From the NCBI RefSeq assembly GCF_026183695.1, contig NZ_JAPFRD010000002.1, positions 178,279 through 242,278 on the forward strand: 64,000 bases of DNA, read 5' to 3'. The DNA comes from Alteromonas aquimaris (GTDB taxonomy: Bacteria > Pseudomonadota > Gammaproteobacteria > Enterobacterales > Alteromonadaceae). A program made the position numbers and the translations under genes. The first letter of the stretch is position 1. Each line of letters starts with the position of its first letter. Positions 8,441 to 18,487 of this stretch are shown piece after piece. The notes below the pieces were generated by a model that worked only from the letters and a program-made list of their open reading frames with translations, was not told where the DNA came from and did not search any database.

Positions 8441-11113
8441 ATGACTGAAATGATGCACCAAGATGTGGATCCTCAAGAAACACAAGAATGGCTGGAGTCG
8501 TTAGAGTCGGTTTTAGAAGAAGAAGGCGTTGAAAGAGCGCACTTTTTGTTGGAATCATTGATTGAAAAAGCACGTAGAAATGGTGCCCATTTACCCTATG
8601 ATGCCACTACTGCATACATAAATACCATCCCACCGGGCCAAGAGCCGACCATGCCAGGTGATCAAACTATCGAAGCGAAAATTCGCAATGCGTTACGATG
8701 GAATGCGTTGATGATGGTTTTACGCGCATCGAAGAAAAACCTTGAGTTAGGTGGACACATATCCAGCTTTGCCTCTTCGGCAATGCTTTATGATGTGGGC
8801 TTTAATCACTTTTTCCGCGCCCCTAATGACAATGACGGCGGCGATTTCCTCTTCATTCAGGGACACGTTTCACCGGGTATCTACTCGCGTGCTTATATCG
8901 AAGGGCGTCTAAGCGAAGACCAATTGGATATGTTCCGTCAAGAAGCGGAAGGAGGTGGTTTATCTTCTTATCCGCACCCTAAATTGATGCCGGATTTCTG
9001 GCAATTCCCTACTGTATCGATGGGCTTGGGCCCTATGCAGGCGATTTACCTGGCGCGTTTTTTAAAATACTTAACCAATCGAGGTCTTAAAGACTGTTCG
9101 CAACAACGGGTATGGTGTTTCTTAGGCGACGGTGAATGTGATGAGCCAGAGAGCTTGGGAGCAATCGGCCTGGCATCGCGAGAAGGCCTGGATAACTTAA
9201 CCTTTGTTATCAACTGTAATTTACAACGCCTGGATGGACCTGTGCGCGGTAACGGTAAAATCATTCAGGAACTGGAAGGTACATTTAGAGGTGCCGGCTG
9301 GGAAGTCATTAAAGTAATTTGGGGTCGCTATTGGGATCCTCTGCTTGCCCGTGATACTTCAGGCAAACTGCTAGACTTGATGAATGAGACAGTGGACGGT
9401 GAATACCAGAACTATAAAGCCAAAGGCGGTGCTTACACCCGTGAAAACTTCTTTGGCAAGTACCCCGAATTGAAAGAAATGGTGGCCAATATGTCAGATG
9501 AAGATATCTGGCGTTTAAATCGTGGCGGCCATGATCCAGTCAAGGTTTATGCGGCCTATGACCGGGCAGTAAATACTAAGGGCCGTCCTCAGGTTATTCT
9601 GGCCAAAACGGTTAAAGGGTACGGCATGGGCGCAGCTGGGGAAGGCAAGAATATAGCGCATCAGGTTAAGAAAATGGATATGAATGCGGTAAAAGCGTAT
9701 CGCGACCGTTTCAATATTCCAGTGAAAGATGCTGAATTGGAAAACTTGCCCTATTATAAATTTGACGATGATAGCGAAGAGATGAAATATCTTCGTGCAC
9801 GTCGCGACGCGCTGCACGGCTTTATGCCACGCCGATTAGATAAAAGTACCGAAGAGTTACCAGCTCCGCAGTTAAAAGCCTTCGAAGCGGTAACCAAAGG
9901 GTCTGGCGATCGGGAAATCTCGACTACAATGGCATTTGTTCGCGTATTAACTGCGATGCTTAAAGATAAGCAAATCGGTAAGCGTGTAGTGCCTATTATC
10001 CCTGATGAAGCCCGTACTTTTGGTATGGAAGGTTTATTCCGTCAGGTTGGAATCTATTCCTCGCAGGGTCAGAAGTATGAACCGCAGGATTCTGATCAAG
10101 TAGCCTATTATCGGGAAGATAAAAAAGGTCAGGTGTTACAGGAAGGCATTAACGAGCTGGGCGCGATGGCATCATGGTTGGCTGCGGGCACATCCTACAG
10201 TACAAACGATCTGCCGATGATCCCTGTCTATATTTATTATTCAATGTTTGGCTTCCAACGTGTAGGTGATTTAGCCTGGGCAGCGGGTGACAGCCAGGCA
10301 CGAGGCTTCCTGGTAGGAGGGACCGCAGGGCGCACAACCTTAAATGGTGAAGGCTTACAGCATCAGGATGGACACAGCCATACTCAGGCTGCGCTTATCC
10401 CAAATTGTGTAAGTTATGATCCAACGTATGGCTATGAAATTGCCGTTATCGTGCAGGACGGTTTGCGTCGCATGATGGAAGAACAAGAAAATGTCTTCTA
10501 CTACCTTACCGTAATGAACGAAAACTATGCGCAACCTGAAATGCCAAAAGGTATTGAAGAAGGTATCGTAAAAGGTATTTACCTGCTAGATACGGTGGGA
10601 GACAAGAAGCGCAAACGTAAGGTGAAACTATTGGGCTCAGGCACCATTTTACTGCAGGTGCGCGAGGCGGCAGATATTCTTGCTGAGCAATTCGACGTGG
10701 TATCACAAGTATACAGCGTGACCTCGTTCAACGAGCTGGCGCGCGATGGCTTTGACTGTGACCGCTATAATATGCTGCATGCCGATAAAGACAAGCGTAC
10801 GCCCTATATCACTGACGTCCTGGCAGAAGGTATCGAAGGGCCAACGATTGCCGCTACCGATTACATCAAAAACTACGCGGATCAGGTGCGTGCGTTCGTG
10901 CCGGGTAGTTACCGTGTATTAGGAACAGATGGATTCGGTCGCTCAGATAGCCGCGCCAATTTGCGTAAGCACTTTGAGGTGGATGCCAATAATATCGCCT
11001 TTGCGGCGTTATACGAGCTATACAAGGCGGGCGATGTTGACAAAAAGACGCTGACTGGCGCCATGAAATCGCTCAATATCGACGCTGATAAAATTAACCC
11101 GCTTTACGCATAA
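8441..11113 (+). CDS. aceE: Pyruvate dehydrogenase E1 component (homodimeric)
   Basis: A thiamine-diphosphate enzyme that decarboxylates pyruvate and reductively acetylates the lipoyl groups of AceF. The length of 890 residues matches the E. coli homodimeric type (887). The ThDP-binding motif begins with GDGECDEPES near residue 229 and ends with the NCNLQRLDGP region about 30 residues on. The active-site loop histidine region GGHDPVKVYAAY (~residue 363) and the HQDGHSH segment in the C-terminal half are also present. The ATG at 8441 has a purine-rich AGGATGG upstream. aceF starts 18 bases after the stop. Confidence 0.98.
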   Translation: MTEMMHQDVDPQETQEWLESLESVLEEEGVERAHFLLESLIEKARRNGAHLPYDATTAYINTIPPGQEPTMPGDQTIEAKIRNALRWNALMMVLRASKKNLELGGHISSFASSAMLYDVGFNHFFRAPNDNDGGDFLFIQGHVSPGIYSRAYIEGRLSEDQLDMFRQEAEGGGLSSYPHPKLMPDFWQFPTVSMGLGPMQAIYLARFLKYLTNRGLKDCSQQRVWCFLGDGECDEPESLGAIGLASREGLDNLTFVINCNLQRLDGPVRGNGKIIQELEGTFRGAGWEVIKVIWGRYWDPLLARDTSGKLLDLMNETVDGEYQNYKAKGGAYTRENFFGKYPELKEMVANMSDEDIWRLNRGGHDPVKVYAAYDRAVNTKGRPQVILAKTVKGYGMGAAGEGKNIAHQVKKMDMNAVKAYRDRFNIPVKDAELENLPYYKFDDDSEEMKYLRARRDALHGFMPRRLDKSTEELPAPQLKAFEAVTKGSGDREISTTMAFVRVLTAMLKDKQIGKRVVPIIPDEARTFGMEGLFRQVGIYSSQGQKYEPQDSDQVAYYREDKKGQVLQEGINELGAMASWLAAGTSYSTNDLPMIPVYIYYSMFGFQRVGDLAWAAGDSQARGFLVGGTAGRTTLNGEGLQHQDGHSHTQAALIPNCVSYDPTYGYEIAVIVQDGLRRMMEEQENVFYYLTVMNENYAQPEMPKGIEEGIVKGIYLLDTVGDKKRKRKVKLLGSGTILLQVREAADILAEQFDVVSQVYSVTSFNELARDGFDCDRYNMLHADKDKRTPYITDVLAEGIEGPTIAATDYIKNYADQVRAFVPGSYRVLGTDGFGRSDSRANLRKHFEVDANNIAFAALYELYKAGDVDKKTLTGAMKSLNIDADKINPLYA

Positions 11114-11131
11114 ATCAGGGAGAACATTAAT

Positions 11132-13132
11132 ATGGCGAATATTAAAGAAGTACGCGTTCCTGACTTAGGTGAAGAGGGCGTTGAAGTTATCGAACTGTGT
11201 GTTAATGCTGGTGATGATGTCGAGCAGGAAGGTGCTCTGGTTACTGTGGAAAGTGATAAAGCCAGTATGGACATCCCTGCCCCATTTGCAGGCAAACTAA
11301 AAGAACTGTGCGTCAAGGTAGGCGATAAAATCAGCGAAGGTGATCTGTTAGCTAAGATCGCAGTCTCTGAAGACGCTGACGAGGGTGCCAGCGACGCGGA
11401 TAAAGCGGCTGAGCAACCTGAAAACGACACAACTGAACGGACTGAGCAAACGGAAGATAAACCTGCGCAAGAAAAAGCAGCAGCTAAATCGCCAAGTTCT
11501 GGTGGCACTGTTGAGGTGAAAGTACCTGACATTGGTGATGCATCCGATGTGGAGATCATTGAAATTCTGGTGGCTGAAGGCGATTCGGTCGCAGCAGAAG
11601 ATGGTCTGATTACGCTTGAGACCGACAAAGCCACCATGGATGTACCAGCTCCTCAAGCAGGTAAAATTAAAGAGTTAAAAGTTAAAGTTGGCGACAAAGT
11701 CAGCGAAGGGTCATTAATTCTGATGCTGGAAAGCGAAGGTGACAGTGACGATGCTGCTGAGGGTGAGCAGTCTGCACCGTCCCAAGCTGAAGCCTCTGAA
11801 ACAGATTCCTCTGACTCTTCTGCTTCTTCAGGTGCAGAGAAAGAAATTGAAGTAACGGTTCCAGACATTGGTGACGCCAGCGATGTGGATATCATTGAGG
11901 TGTTAGTGGCTGAAGGCGATACTATCAACGCTGAAGATGGTTTGATTACGTTAGAAACTGACAAAGCCACCATGGACGTGCCTGCTCCACAAGCTGGGAC
12001 TGTAACTAAATTAATGGTTAAACAGGGTGACAAGGTTTCACAGGGATCAGCGATTTTGATGCTCAAGGTGGCCGGTGGTGACACAACCCCTACTACGGAC
12101 AAGCCCCAACCCACGCCAGATAAGGCAGAACCGGCGCAGGATGCAGGACGTCCAAAACCGCCTCCTGTACCACACCACCCATCGGCAGGAGAAAAACCCA
12201 AGACAGGAAAGGTCCATGCGTCTCCCTCAGTGCGCCGTCTGGCGCGAGAATTCGGGGTTGACCTGACCCAGGTGTCTGGCAATGGACCGAAGAATCGTAT
12301 CTTAAAAGAGGATGTGCAGTCGTATGTCAAATATGAATTGTCACGTCCGAAAGCGACCGCAGGAGCGGTCGCGCAGGGTGAGGGCGGCTTACAGGTTATC
12401 GCACCGCCAAAAGTGGACTTCTCCAAATTTGGTGAAGTGGAAGAAAAACCACTGACCCGAATACAGAAGATCTCGGGGCCCAACTTGCATCGCAACTGGG
12501 TGACGATTCCACATGTTACCCAATTTGAAGAGGCTGACATTACTGATTTAGAAGCGTTCAGGAAAGATCAGAATGCAGTGGCAGAAAAACGTAAACTTGG
12601 AATTAAGATTACGCCGCTGGTATTTATGATGAAGGCGGTAGCGGATGCGTTAAAAGCCTATCCGGTGTTTAATACTTCCCTTTCTGCAGATGGTGAATCT
12701 TTAATTCAGAAAAAGTATTACCATATAGGTATAGCGGTGGACACCCCCGGGGGACTGGTGGTGCCGGTAGTGCGCGATGTCGATCAGAAAGGTATTCACG
12801 AACTGTCTAAAGAGCTGATGGAAATCAGTATCAAAGCCCGTGATGGTAAACTTAAGGCTGCGGACATGCAGGGTAGTTGTTTTACCATATCCAGTCTGGG
12901 TGGTATCGGTGGAACCGCGTTCACACCTATTGTGAATGCCCCTGATGTGGCGATACTGGGTGTGTCGAAAAGTGATATGAAACCAAAATGGAACGGCAAA
13001 GAATTTGAACCGCGCCTGATGTTACCCTTATCACTTTCTTATGATCACAGAGTTATTGACGGTGCCGTTGCCGCACGTTTTGCCGTGCATTTGAAACAGG
13101 TACTGGAAGACTTGAGACAGATTTTACTGTAA
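11132..13132 (+). CDS. aceF: Dihydrolipoamide acetyltransferase (E2), three lipoyl domains
   Basis: The core of the pyruvate dehydrogenase complex, transferring acetyl groups from lipoyl-lysine to CoA. In order along 666 residues there are three lipoyl domains, with lipoyl-lysines in ESDKASMD (K43) and two ETDKATMD motifs. Acidic or Ala/Pro/Ser-rich linkers separate them. A peripheral subunit-binding domain (SPSVRRLAREFGVDL...) and the catalytic acyltransferase domain with the YDHRVIDG active site near the C-terminus follow. Three lipoyl domains is the enterobacterial arrangement. The second and third lipoyl domains are nearly identical, suggesting recent duplication or gene conversion. Confidence 0.98.
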   Translation: MANIKEVRVPDLGEEGVEVIELCVNAGDDVEQEGALVTVESDKASMDIPAPFAGKLKELCVKVGDKISEGDLLAKIAVSEDADEGASDADKAAEQPENDTTERTEQTEDKPAQEKAAAKSPSSGGTVEVKVPDIGDASDVEIIEILVAEGDSVAAEDGLITLETDKATMDVPAPQAGKIKELKVKVGDKVSEGSLILMLESEGDSDDAAEGEQSAPSQAEASETDSSDSSASSGAEKEIEVTVPDIGDASDVDIIEVLVAEGDTINAEDGLITLETDKATMDVPAPQAGTVTKLMVKQGDKVSQGSAILMLKVAGGDTTPTTDKPQPTPDKAEPAQDAGRPKPPPVPHHPSAGEKPKTGKVHASPSVRRLAREFGVDLTQVSGNGPKNRILKEDVQSYVKYELSRPKATAGAVAQGEGGLQVIAPPKVDFSKFGEVEEKPLTRIQKISGPNLHRNWVTIPHVTQFEEADITDLEAFRKDQNAVAEKRKLGIKITPLVFMMKAVADALKAYPVFNTSLSADGESLIQKKYYHIGIAVDTPGGLVVPVVRDVDQKGIHELSKELMEISIKARDGKLKAADMQGSCFTISSLGGIGGTAFTPIVNAPDVAILGVSKSDMKPKWNGKEFEPRLMLPLSLSYDHRVIDGAVAARFAVHLKQVLEDLRQILL

Positions 13133-13147
13133 ATCTGATTGAACTAG

Positions 13148-13177
13148 AGTGGATAATGCAGTCATTATCCACTTTTT
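13148..13177 (+). terminator. Rho-independent terminator after aceF
   Basis: A perfect 11-bp stem, AGTGGATAATG / CATTATCCACT, with a 4-base loop is followed by a T-tract. It separates aceF from lpdA, so lpdA should be transcribed mainly from its own promoter in the ~105 bases that follow. Confidence 0.9.
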
Positions 13178-13284
13178 ACACATTTTATGAGGCTTTTTGA
13201 CTAGTTAGCTTTACGCCCTACAGCCGACTCGTTAAAATTCAGGCTTTATTCGTTTTATAAAAACAGGACAGATTTGAGGTCACA

Positions 13285-14703
13285 ATGAGCGAAATCAAAA
13301 CTCAGTTAGTCGTATTAGGAGCAGGACCCGGTGGTTACTCAGCCGCATTCCGTGCAGCCGATTTAGGTATCGAAACCGTCATTGTTGACGCTCGAGACAC
13401 TTTAGGTGGCGTCTGCCTTAACGTAGGTTGTATTCCTTCCAAAGCGCTTTTACACGTGGCTAAAGTTATCAAAGAAGCCAGTCACCTGGGAGCTCATGGC
13501 GTTGCCTTTGGTGAACCGAAAATCGATCTGGATAAACTACGCAGCTATAAAGACAGTGTGGTCGGTCAATTGACCAAAGGCCTGTCTGGTATGTCAAAAA
13601 TGCGTAAGGTGAAGCACGTACAAGGCTACGGTAAATTTACTGGCGCTAACTCCTTGGAAGTGGAAGGTAAAGACGGCAAAACCACCATCAACTTTGAACA
13701 AGCAATCATTGCAGCGGGTTCTGAGCCTGTATCATTGCCGTTCATTCCTGAAGATGATCGCGTAATTGATTCAACTGGTGCCCTTGAGCTTAAAGACATC
13801 CCAGAAAAAATGCTGGTGTTAGGCGGCGGTATCATCGGCCTGGAAATGGGCACGGTATACGAAGCCCTGGGTTCAAAGATTGACGTGGTCGAGTTCTTAG
13901 ATCAGTTAATCCCTGCGGCAGATAAAGACATCATGAAAGTGTTCATGAAGTCTTACAAAGATAAATTTAATGTGATGGTAGAAACCAAAGTCACAAATGT
14001 CGAAGCCAAGAAAGACGGTTTGTACGTTACCTTCGAAGGTAAGCAGGCGCCAGCTGAAGCTGTACGTTACGATAAGGTGTTGGTTGCTGTTGGCCGTCGT
14101 CCGAATGGCAAATTAATTGACGCAGATAAAGCTGGTGTAAACGTGGATGAGCGTGGATTCATCAACGTTAATAAGCAAATGAAAACCAACGTTGAGCACA
14201 TCTATGCAATTGGTGATGTAGTAGGCCAGCCGATGCTAGCGCATAAAGCCGTCCACGAAGGTCATGTTGCGGCAGAAGTAATTTCTGGTAAGAAACACTA
14301 CTTTGACCCACGTTGCATACCTTCAGTTGCCTATACTGAGCCAGAAGTAGCTTGGGTAGGTTTAACCGAGAAAGAAGCGAAAGAGCAGGGCGTTAGTTAC
14401 GAAACAGCTACGTTCCCGTGGGCCGCTTCAGGTCGTGCAATTGCGTCTGATGCCACTAACGGTATGACCAAAATGATTTTTGATAAAGAATCAGGTCGTG
14501 TAATTGGCGGTGCTATGGTGGGAACCAACGCCGGCGAAATGTTAGGTGAAATTGGTTTAGCTATTGAAATGGGTGCAGATGCAGAAGATGTCGCATTGAC
14601 TATTCACGCTCACCCAACGCTTAACGAATCTATTGGGTTGGCTGCAGAAATCTTCGAAGGCAGCATTACTGATATGCCAAATCCAAAAGCGAAGAAGAAA
14701 TAG
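13285..14703 (+). CDS. lpdA: Dihydrolipoamide dehydrogenase (E3)
   Basis: A flavoprotein that reoxidises dihydrolipoamide with NAD+ and is shared by the pyruvate and 2-oxoglutarate dehydrogenases and by the glycine cleavage system, whose genes lie at 35353-39839. The 472 residues show an N-terminal FAD GAGPGGYSAA motif, the redox disulfide C44/C49 in GGVCLNVGC, a central NAD motif GGGIIGLEMG, and the C-terminal His-Glu pair in HAHPTLNES. The length is normal. Confidence 0.98.
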   Translation: MSEIKTQLVVLGAGPGGYSAAFRAADLGIETVIVDARDTLGGVCLNVGCIPSKALLHVAKVIKEASHLGAHGVAFGEPKIDLDKLRSYKDSVVGQLTKGLSGMSKMRKVKHVQGYGKFTGANSLEVEGKDGKTTINFEQAIIAAGSEPVSLPFIPEDDRVIDSTGALELKDIPEKMLVLGGGIIGLEMGTVYEALGSKIDVVEFLDQLIPAADKDIMKVFMKSYKDKFNVMVETKVTNVEAKKDGLYVTFEGKQAPAEAVRYDKVLVAVGRRPNGKLIDADKAGVNVDERGFINVNKQMKTNVEHIYAIGDVVGQPMLAHKAVHEGHVAAEVISGKKHYFDPRCIPSVAYTEPEVAWVGLTEKEAKEQGVSYETATFPWAASGRAIASDATNGMTKMIFDKESGRVIGGAMVGTNAGEMLGEIGLAIEMGADAEDVALTIHAHPTLNESIGLAAEIFEGSITDMPNPKAKKK

Positions 14704-14721
14704 TTTCTCTATAGAAATAAA

Positions 14722-14748
14722 AAAACGCCCGCTTGATGCGGGCGTTTT
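14722..14748. terminator. Bidirectional terminator between lpdA and acr3
   Basis: A perfect 11-bp inverted repeat, AAAACGCCCGC / GCGGGCGTTTT, with a 5-base loop lies between the convergent lpdA and acr3 genes. A- and T-runs on both sides allow termination in both directions. Confidence 0.92.
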
Positions 14749-14760
14749 AGTATCAGCACA

Positions 14761-15789
14761 TTATGCAGGTTCTGGCGCAAACCAATGCCTGGTGCGATTG
14801 GCAAACCATACCAGTGATAACATTACAGGTACTTCCACTAACACGCCCACAACCGTTGCTAAGGCGGCACCGGAATGCAATCCGAACAAGGATACCGCCA
14901 TGGCCACGGCCAGTTCAAAAAAGTTAGAGGTACCGATCATGCAAGCAGGTGAGGCCACCCGATGAGGTAAGCGCATTTTGAGCGCAATAAAATAAGCCAA
15001 TGCAAAAATGCCGTAGGTTTGTATAAGTAGTGGAACTGCGATCAATCCAATAACCAGCGGCTTGTCGAGCAAGGTGTCAGCTTGCAATCCGAATAGTAAA
15101 AAAACCGTTAGCAACAACCCAATAATTGAAAAAGGTTTTAATTGTGAAACGAAATGATCTAAACGAGAAGCATCATTGTCTTTCCGTAAGATTTTGCGGG
15201 TAAACATGCCCAGGATTAAAGGTAAAAGAACATAAATTACCACAGATAATAGCAATGTTTCCCAAGGTACCTCAATATCACTTACGCCTAACAAAAATGC
15301 AGCAATTGGCGCAAAAGCAAATACCATGATGACATCGTTAACCGATACCTGTACAAGCGTGTAATTGGCATCACCTTTGGTCAGATGGCTCCATACGAAG
15401 ACCATAGCAGTACAGGGGGCGACCCCTAGTAAAATCATTCCGGCAATATATTCACTGGCAGATTGCGGATCTACCCATGGCGCGAATATACCTTCAAAGA
15501 ATAACCAACCCAACAAGGCCATAGTGAAAGGCTTAATCAGCCAGTTAATGACCAACGTTAATATCAAGCCTTTGGGGGCTTTGCCCACATCCTTAAGCGA
15601 CGCCAAATCAATCTGGATCATCATTGGATAGATCATCAACCAGATCAGCACTGCGATAACGATATTGACATGCGCATATTCAAGCTTTGCTACCAAAGCA
15701 AACCAATCCGGTACTATTGTGCCAGCGAGTACACCGAATAATATACTTATCCCCACCCACACAGAGAGGTAACGTTCGAACAATCCCAT
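14761..15789 (-). CDS. acr3: Arsenite efflux permease, Acr3 family
   Basis: A 342-residue inner-membrane protein with about ten hydrophobic segments and the Acr3 signature [19 protein letters not shown], which holds the conserved cysteine thought to contact As(III). It extrudes arsenite produced by ArsC. It is the last gene of the ars operon, 14 bases after arsH. The Acr3 type differs in sequence from the ArsB type of enterobacteria. Confidence 0.93.
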   Translation of the reverse strand: MGLFERYLSVWVGISILFGVLAGTIVPDWFALVAKLEYAHVNIVIAVLIWLMIYPMMIQIDLASLKDVGKAPKGLILTLVINWLIKPFTMALLGWLFFEGIFAPWVDPQSASEYIAGMILLGVAPCTAMVFVWSHLTKGDANYTLVQVSVNDVIMVFAFAPIAAFLLGVSDIEVPWETLLLSVVIYVLLPLILGMFTRKILRKDNDASRLDHFVSQLKPFSIIGLLLTVFLLFGLQADTLLDKPLVIGLIAVPLLIQTYGIFALAYFIALKMRLPHRVASPACMIGTSNFFELAVAMAVSLFGLHSGAALATVVGVLVEVPVMLSLVWFANRTRHWFAPEPA

Positions 15790-15803
15790 CTTTTTATCCT
15801 TTA

Positions 15804-16523
15804 TTATTGTGACGACTGATTAACGCGCTGCATTAATTGCTCAGCCGTTTCGACGCGCTCCGAATAACGATCGACAAGATAGTCACTATTATCGCGCGTT
15901 AGCAGGGTAAATTTTATCAGCTCTTCCATCACATCAACTATGCGGTTGTAATAGCTCGAAGGCTTCATACGATCTTCATCGTCAAATTCTAGAAACGCTT
16001 TGGCTACTGACGATTGATTTGGAATGGTGATCATACGCATCCAACGGCCTAGCACGCGTAACTGATTCACTACGTTAAACGACTGTGAACCCCCTTCAAC
16101 TTGCATCACAGCCAGGGTTTTCCCCTGAGTAGGGCGCACTGCGCCCAGTGATAGCGGGATCCAGTCAATTTGCGATTTCATAATGCCTGTCATTGATCCA
16201 TGGCGTTCTGGCGAACACCATACCTGACCTTCAGACCACACGACCAGCTCCCTGAGTTCCTGAACTTTTGGGTGGGTATCTTCTTCACCATCTGGCAAGG
16301 GCAATCCTTTTGGATCGAAAATGCGCACCTCGGCCCCCATGCGAATGAGCAAACGGGCACACTCTTCAACCACTAATTTGCTAAACGAGCGTTTCCTGAG
16401 TGAACCGTAAAGCAACAAGATTTTAGGTTTGTGAGTAGATACGTTTCGGTTAAATTGATTTACATCAGGAATCGCAAACTCGTCTTCATTTAAATTGGGT
16501 GTAGATAAATCCGTCACACTCAT
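15804..16523 (-). CDS. arsH: ArsH-type NADPH-dependent FMN reductase
   Basis: A flavodoxin-fold protein of ~240 residues. It has the FMN phosphate motif [13 protein letters not shown] near the N-terminus and the ArsH-specific [20 protein letters not shown] segment mid-protein. ArsH proteins oxidise trivalent organoarsenicals and reduce quinones or other electron acceptors with NADPH. I place the start at the ATG at 16523, which overlaps the arsC stop as TAATG; the frame is open 12 codons further to 16559. Confidence 0.92.
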   Translation of the reverse strand: MSVTDLSTPNLNEDEFAIPDVNQFNRNVSTHKPKILLLYGSLRKRSFSKLVVEECARLLIRMGAEVRIFDPKGLPLPDGEEDTHPKVQELRELVVWSEGQVWCSPERHGSMTGIMKSQIDWIPLSLGAVRPTQGKTLAVMQVEGGSQSFNVVNQLRVLGRWMRMITIPNQSSVAKAFLEFDDEDRMKPSSYYNRIVDVMEELIKFTLLTRDNSDYLVDRYSERVETAEQLMQRVNQSSQ

Positions 16524-16984
16524 TACTTCGCTCCTAGATTTTTGAACGCTTGCTGCCATTGTTCTTTTGGCAGTTCGGCAATCTGATTAATGTATTTAGC
16601 CCGTGTACTGATCAGCTTTATCGTTTCTAAAAATGCCTGTTCAGCTGTTTTCGAATCGGCAATTTTGGAAGGGTCTTCTAACCCCCAATGAAGCTTTATG
16701 GCGTTGCCAAACCATACGGGGCAGCTTTCGTTGGCTGCGCTATCACATACCGTAATCACCACATCCGGGGCAAATGTTTCTAACTCATGCCAAGATTTAC
16801 TGAATAGACCATCAGTGTTGAAACCTGTTTGCTGAAGGTATTTAAGCGAGAGCGGGTGGACTTCGCCTACGGGCTGGCTGCCTGCACTTTTTGCTAACAC
16901 GTTCTCATCGGTGAGCTGGTTTGTTATTGCTTCTGACAGGATGCTGCGGCACCTATTGTGCGTGCAAATAAAAAGAATTTTCAT
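16523..16984 (-). CDS. arsC: Arsenate reductase, low-molecular-weight phosphatase (thioredoxin-coupled) type
   Basis: Reduces arsenate to arsenite for export by Acr3. The 153-residue protein has the LMW-phosphatase P-loop C7-THNRC-R13-S and additional cysteines C80 (ITVCDSA) and C88 (SCPVW), matching the three-cysteine relay of S. aureus-type ArsC, which draws electrons from thioredoxin. It overlaps arsR by four bases (ATGA) and arsH by one base. Confidence 0.93.
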   Translation of the reverse strand: MKILFICTHNRCRSILSEAITNQLTDENVLAKSAGSQPVGEVHPLSLKYLQQTGFNTDGLFSKSWHELETFAPDVVITVCDSAANESCPVWFGNAIKLHWGLEDPSKIADSKTAEQAFLETIKLISTRAKYINQIAELPKEQWQQAFKNLGAK

Positions 16985-17310
16985 AATGTTTCCTCACAAC
17001 AGGACGAAAGATGTTTAATATTTTCAGCAATATAATCAGGGCTGTTGTCATGGGTTAACTTCAATACCTCGCCCGCCCACGGAGGTAATCGCTCATGAAG
17101 ACGGTAATACACCCATTTTCCGCGGCGTTCATCCTGCACTAATTCACACCGTCTTAACTCGGCAAGATGACGCGAAATTTTAGGCTGGCTTAATTGAAGT
17201 GCGGACTGAAAATCACAAACACAAAGCTCATTCTGCCGCATAATCAGTAACAGTATTTTCAGGCGGGTATCGTCCGCCAGACATTTATAAAACGAAAGGG
17301 GTGTTCCCAT
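16981..17310 (-). CDS. arsR: Arsenite-responsive repressor ArsR
   Basis: A 109-residue ArsR/SmtB winged-helix repressor. It has the metalloid site ELCVCDF (C30, C32) in the helix preceding the DNA-recognition helix SQPKISRHLAELRRCELV, and a C-terminal CC pair. As first gene of arsR-arsC-arsH-acr3 it should autorepress the operon until As(III) or Sb(III) binds. A strong ribosome binding site (AAGGAGG) precedes the ATG. Confidence 0.95.
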   Translation of the reverse strand: MGTPLSFYKCLADDTRLKILLLIMRQNELCVCDFQSALQLSQPKISRHLAELRRCELVQDERRGKWVYYRLHERLPPWAGEVLKLTHDNSPDYIAENIKHLSSCCEETL

Positions 17311-17324
17311 ATAGCCTCCTTTGG

Positions 17325-17342
17325 TATATGGGATATCATATA
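17325..17342 (-). promoter_or_regulatory. Candidate ArsR operator
   Basis: An inverted repeat, TATATG-N6-CATATA, lies 15 bases upstream of the arsR start codon, within the only region where the ars promoter can lie. Its position and symmetry fit an ArsR site, but no consensus was matched. Confidence 0.45.
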
Positions 17343-17369
17343 TATGAAATTTCGTATGTCAATGGGGGA

Positions 17370-17777
17370 TTAAAACTCGGGCTTCTGTCTGCGTTGCTTT
17401 TTTTGACTGGTCGCTTGTTTACTTTGCTGCCGACGGGCTTTAACCGCCTTTGAAACGCGCGTAGGGCGACGTTTTTTTTGCACCTTGGTCGATTGTGTTA
17501 TCCACTCATTTAACCTAAGAATTGCATCAGCACGGTTCTGTTCCTGCGTTCTATATTGCTGTGCTTTTAACACAAAAACGCCTTCAGCAGTAATGCGTGA
17601 ATCGTTGGTTTGCAATAAACGTGCTTTTATTTCATCAGGTAATATAGATTCATTTATATCGAAGCGAAGATGTATCGCGCTGCTGACTTTATTGACGTTC
17701 TGACCACCTGAGCCTTGTGCGCGAATAGCGCTAAGTTCGACGTCATTCTCTGTAAGGTTAGCGTGGTATCCAGACAT
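17370..17777 (-). CDS. arfB: Alternative ribosome-rescue factor ArfB (peptidyl-tRNA hydrolase)
   Basis: Rescues ribosomes stalled on non-stop mRNA by hydrolysing peptidyl-tRNA. The 135 residues comprise a release-factor domain with the catalytic GGQ at residues 24-26 (in AQGSGGQNVNK) and the family's highly basic C-terminal tail (~residues 97-135), which enters the empty mRNA channel. It is separated from arsR by 59 bases and probably has its own promoter. Confidence 0.93.
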   Translation of the reverse strand: MSGYHANLTENDVELSAIRAQGSGGQNVNKVSSAIHLRFDINESILPDEIKARLLQTNDSRITAEGVFVLKAQQYRTQEQNRADAILRLNEWITQSTKVQKKRRPTRVSKAVKARRQQSKQATSQKKQRRQKPEF

Positions 17778-18208
17778 AACGTGATGACATTCCTTTTGTT
17801 TAATTCTGCTTCTGAGATTAGATCTTCACACGCAAAGGGTTAACCATGTCATTCGCAGGACCAGGTGTGAAGTGGGACGCTGTTTTTCCAAAGGGGTAGT
17901 GTACAAGAAACCTGATCGAAAGTTGAATAAGCCTGTTAAAAAGGCAGCGGCTCGCACCGGTAATCGGATAACCGTGGAAATGCCGCAACATTTGGCCACA
18001 GACTATTGGGTAACCAAGCGAGGGATGAATAAGGTGAATAGAGTGCTAACAGTATTTGCTCGAGATTAGACAGTATTAGCACTGGCCAATTAACTCTTAT
18101 TCTGTTGATCCCCTCCTTCCCAAAATTAAAAAACTCCACCTGGTTTCCACAATTGAATATACACTGGTAGACTATTTTTATTCTATTGTACGTCCAGAAA
18201 TTGAATTT
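17778..18208. other. Gap between arfB and the DUF1289 gene, with one doubtful small ORF
   Basis: About 430 bases separate divergent arfB from the DUF1289 gene. A short ATG frame at 17846-17899 (17 codons) overlaps the start of the possible 65-codon frame listed separately. The rest is A+T-rich promoter-like sequence with no recognised motif. Confidence 0.4.
17872..18069 (+). CDS. Possible small basic protein of unknown function
   Basis: A 65-codon frame beginning with GTG and rich in Lys/Arg (KKPDRKLNKPVKKAAAR), with a WVTKRGMNKVNRVL tail. I do not recognise it. There is no clear ribosome binding site before the GTG. The ATG at 17846 in another frame is better placed but stops after 17 codons. 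It could be a frameshifted remnant of a slightly longer gene. Confidence 0.25.
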   Translation: MGRCFSKGVVYKKPDRKLNKPVKKAAARTGNRITVEMPQHLATDYWVTKRGMNKVNRVLTVFARD

Positions 18209-18487
18209 ATGGTAACCAGAGGAGAGCCGTCTCCTTCACAGCTAGAATTTTTTGATGTTCCCAGCCCGTGCATCGGTGTATGCCAATCGGGGCCGCGAGG
18301 CTATTGCCTTGGATGTTTCAGAAGTCGGGAAGAACGTCTCTATTGGCTAAAAATTGACGATGCGACTAAACGCAAAATCATTACGGCCTGCCAGCGAAGA
18401 AAACTTGCGGCGCAACGGAATGCTCAGCAGGAAGGTGGGCGTTCCAAGCCGCCTCCAACGCAGGCTGACTTGTTCGAAGATAGGTAA
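18209..18487 (+). CDS. DUF1289 family cysteine-motif protein
   Basis: A 92-residue protein with the DUF1289 signature: PCIGVC, then a short loop, YCLGCFRSREERLYW, with four cysteines likely to bind a metal or Fe-S cluster, followed by a basic helix (TKRKIITACQRRK). A low-complexity hydrophilic C-terminus follows. The function of the family is unknown. Nothing in the neighbourhood points to a specific pathway. Confidence 0.8.
   Translation: MVTRGEPSPSQLEFFDVPSPCIGVCQSGPRGYCLGCFRSREERLYWLKIDDATKRKIITACQRRKLAAQRNAQQEGGRSKPPPTQADLFEDR

Noticed and set aside
11653-12540. Long minus-strand open frame (295 codons) opposite aceF
   Set aside because: It is antisense to the lipoyl domains of aceF. 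The composition (Ser/Pro/Thr-rich) is what the complement of this sequence gives, and it has no start signal.
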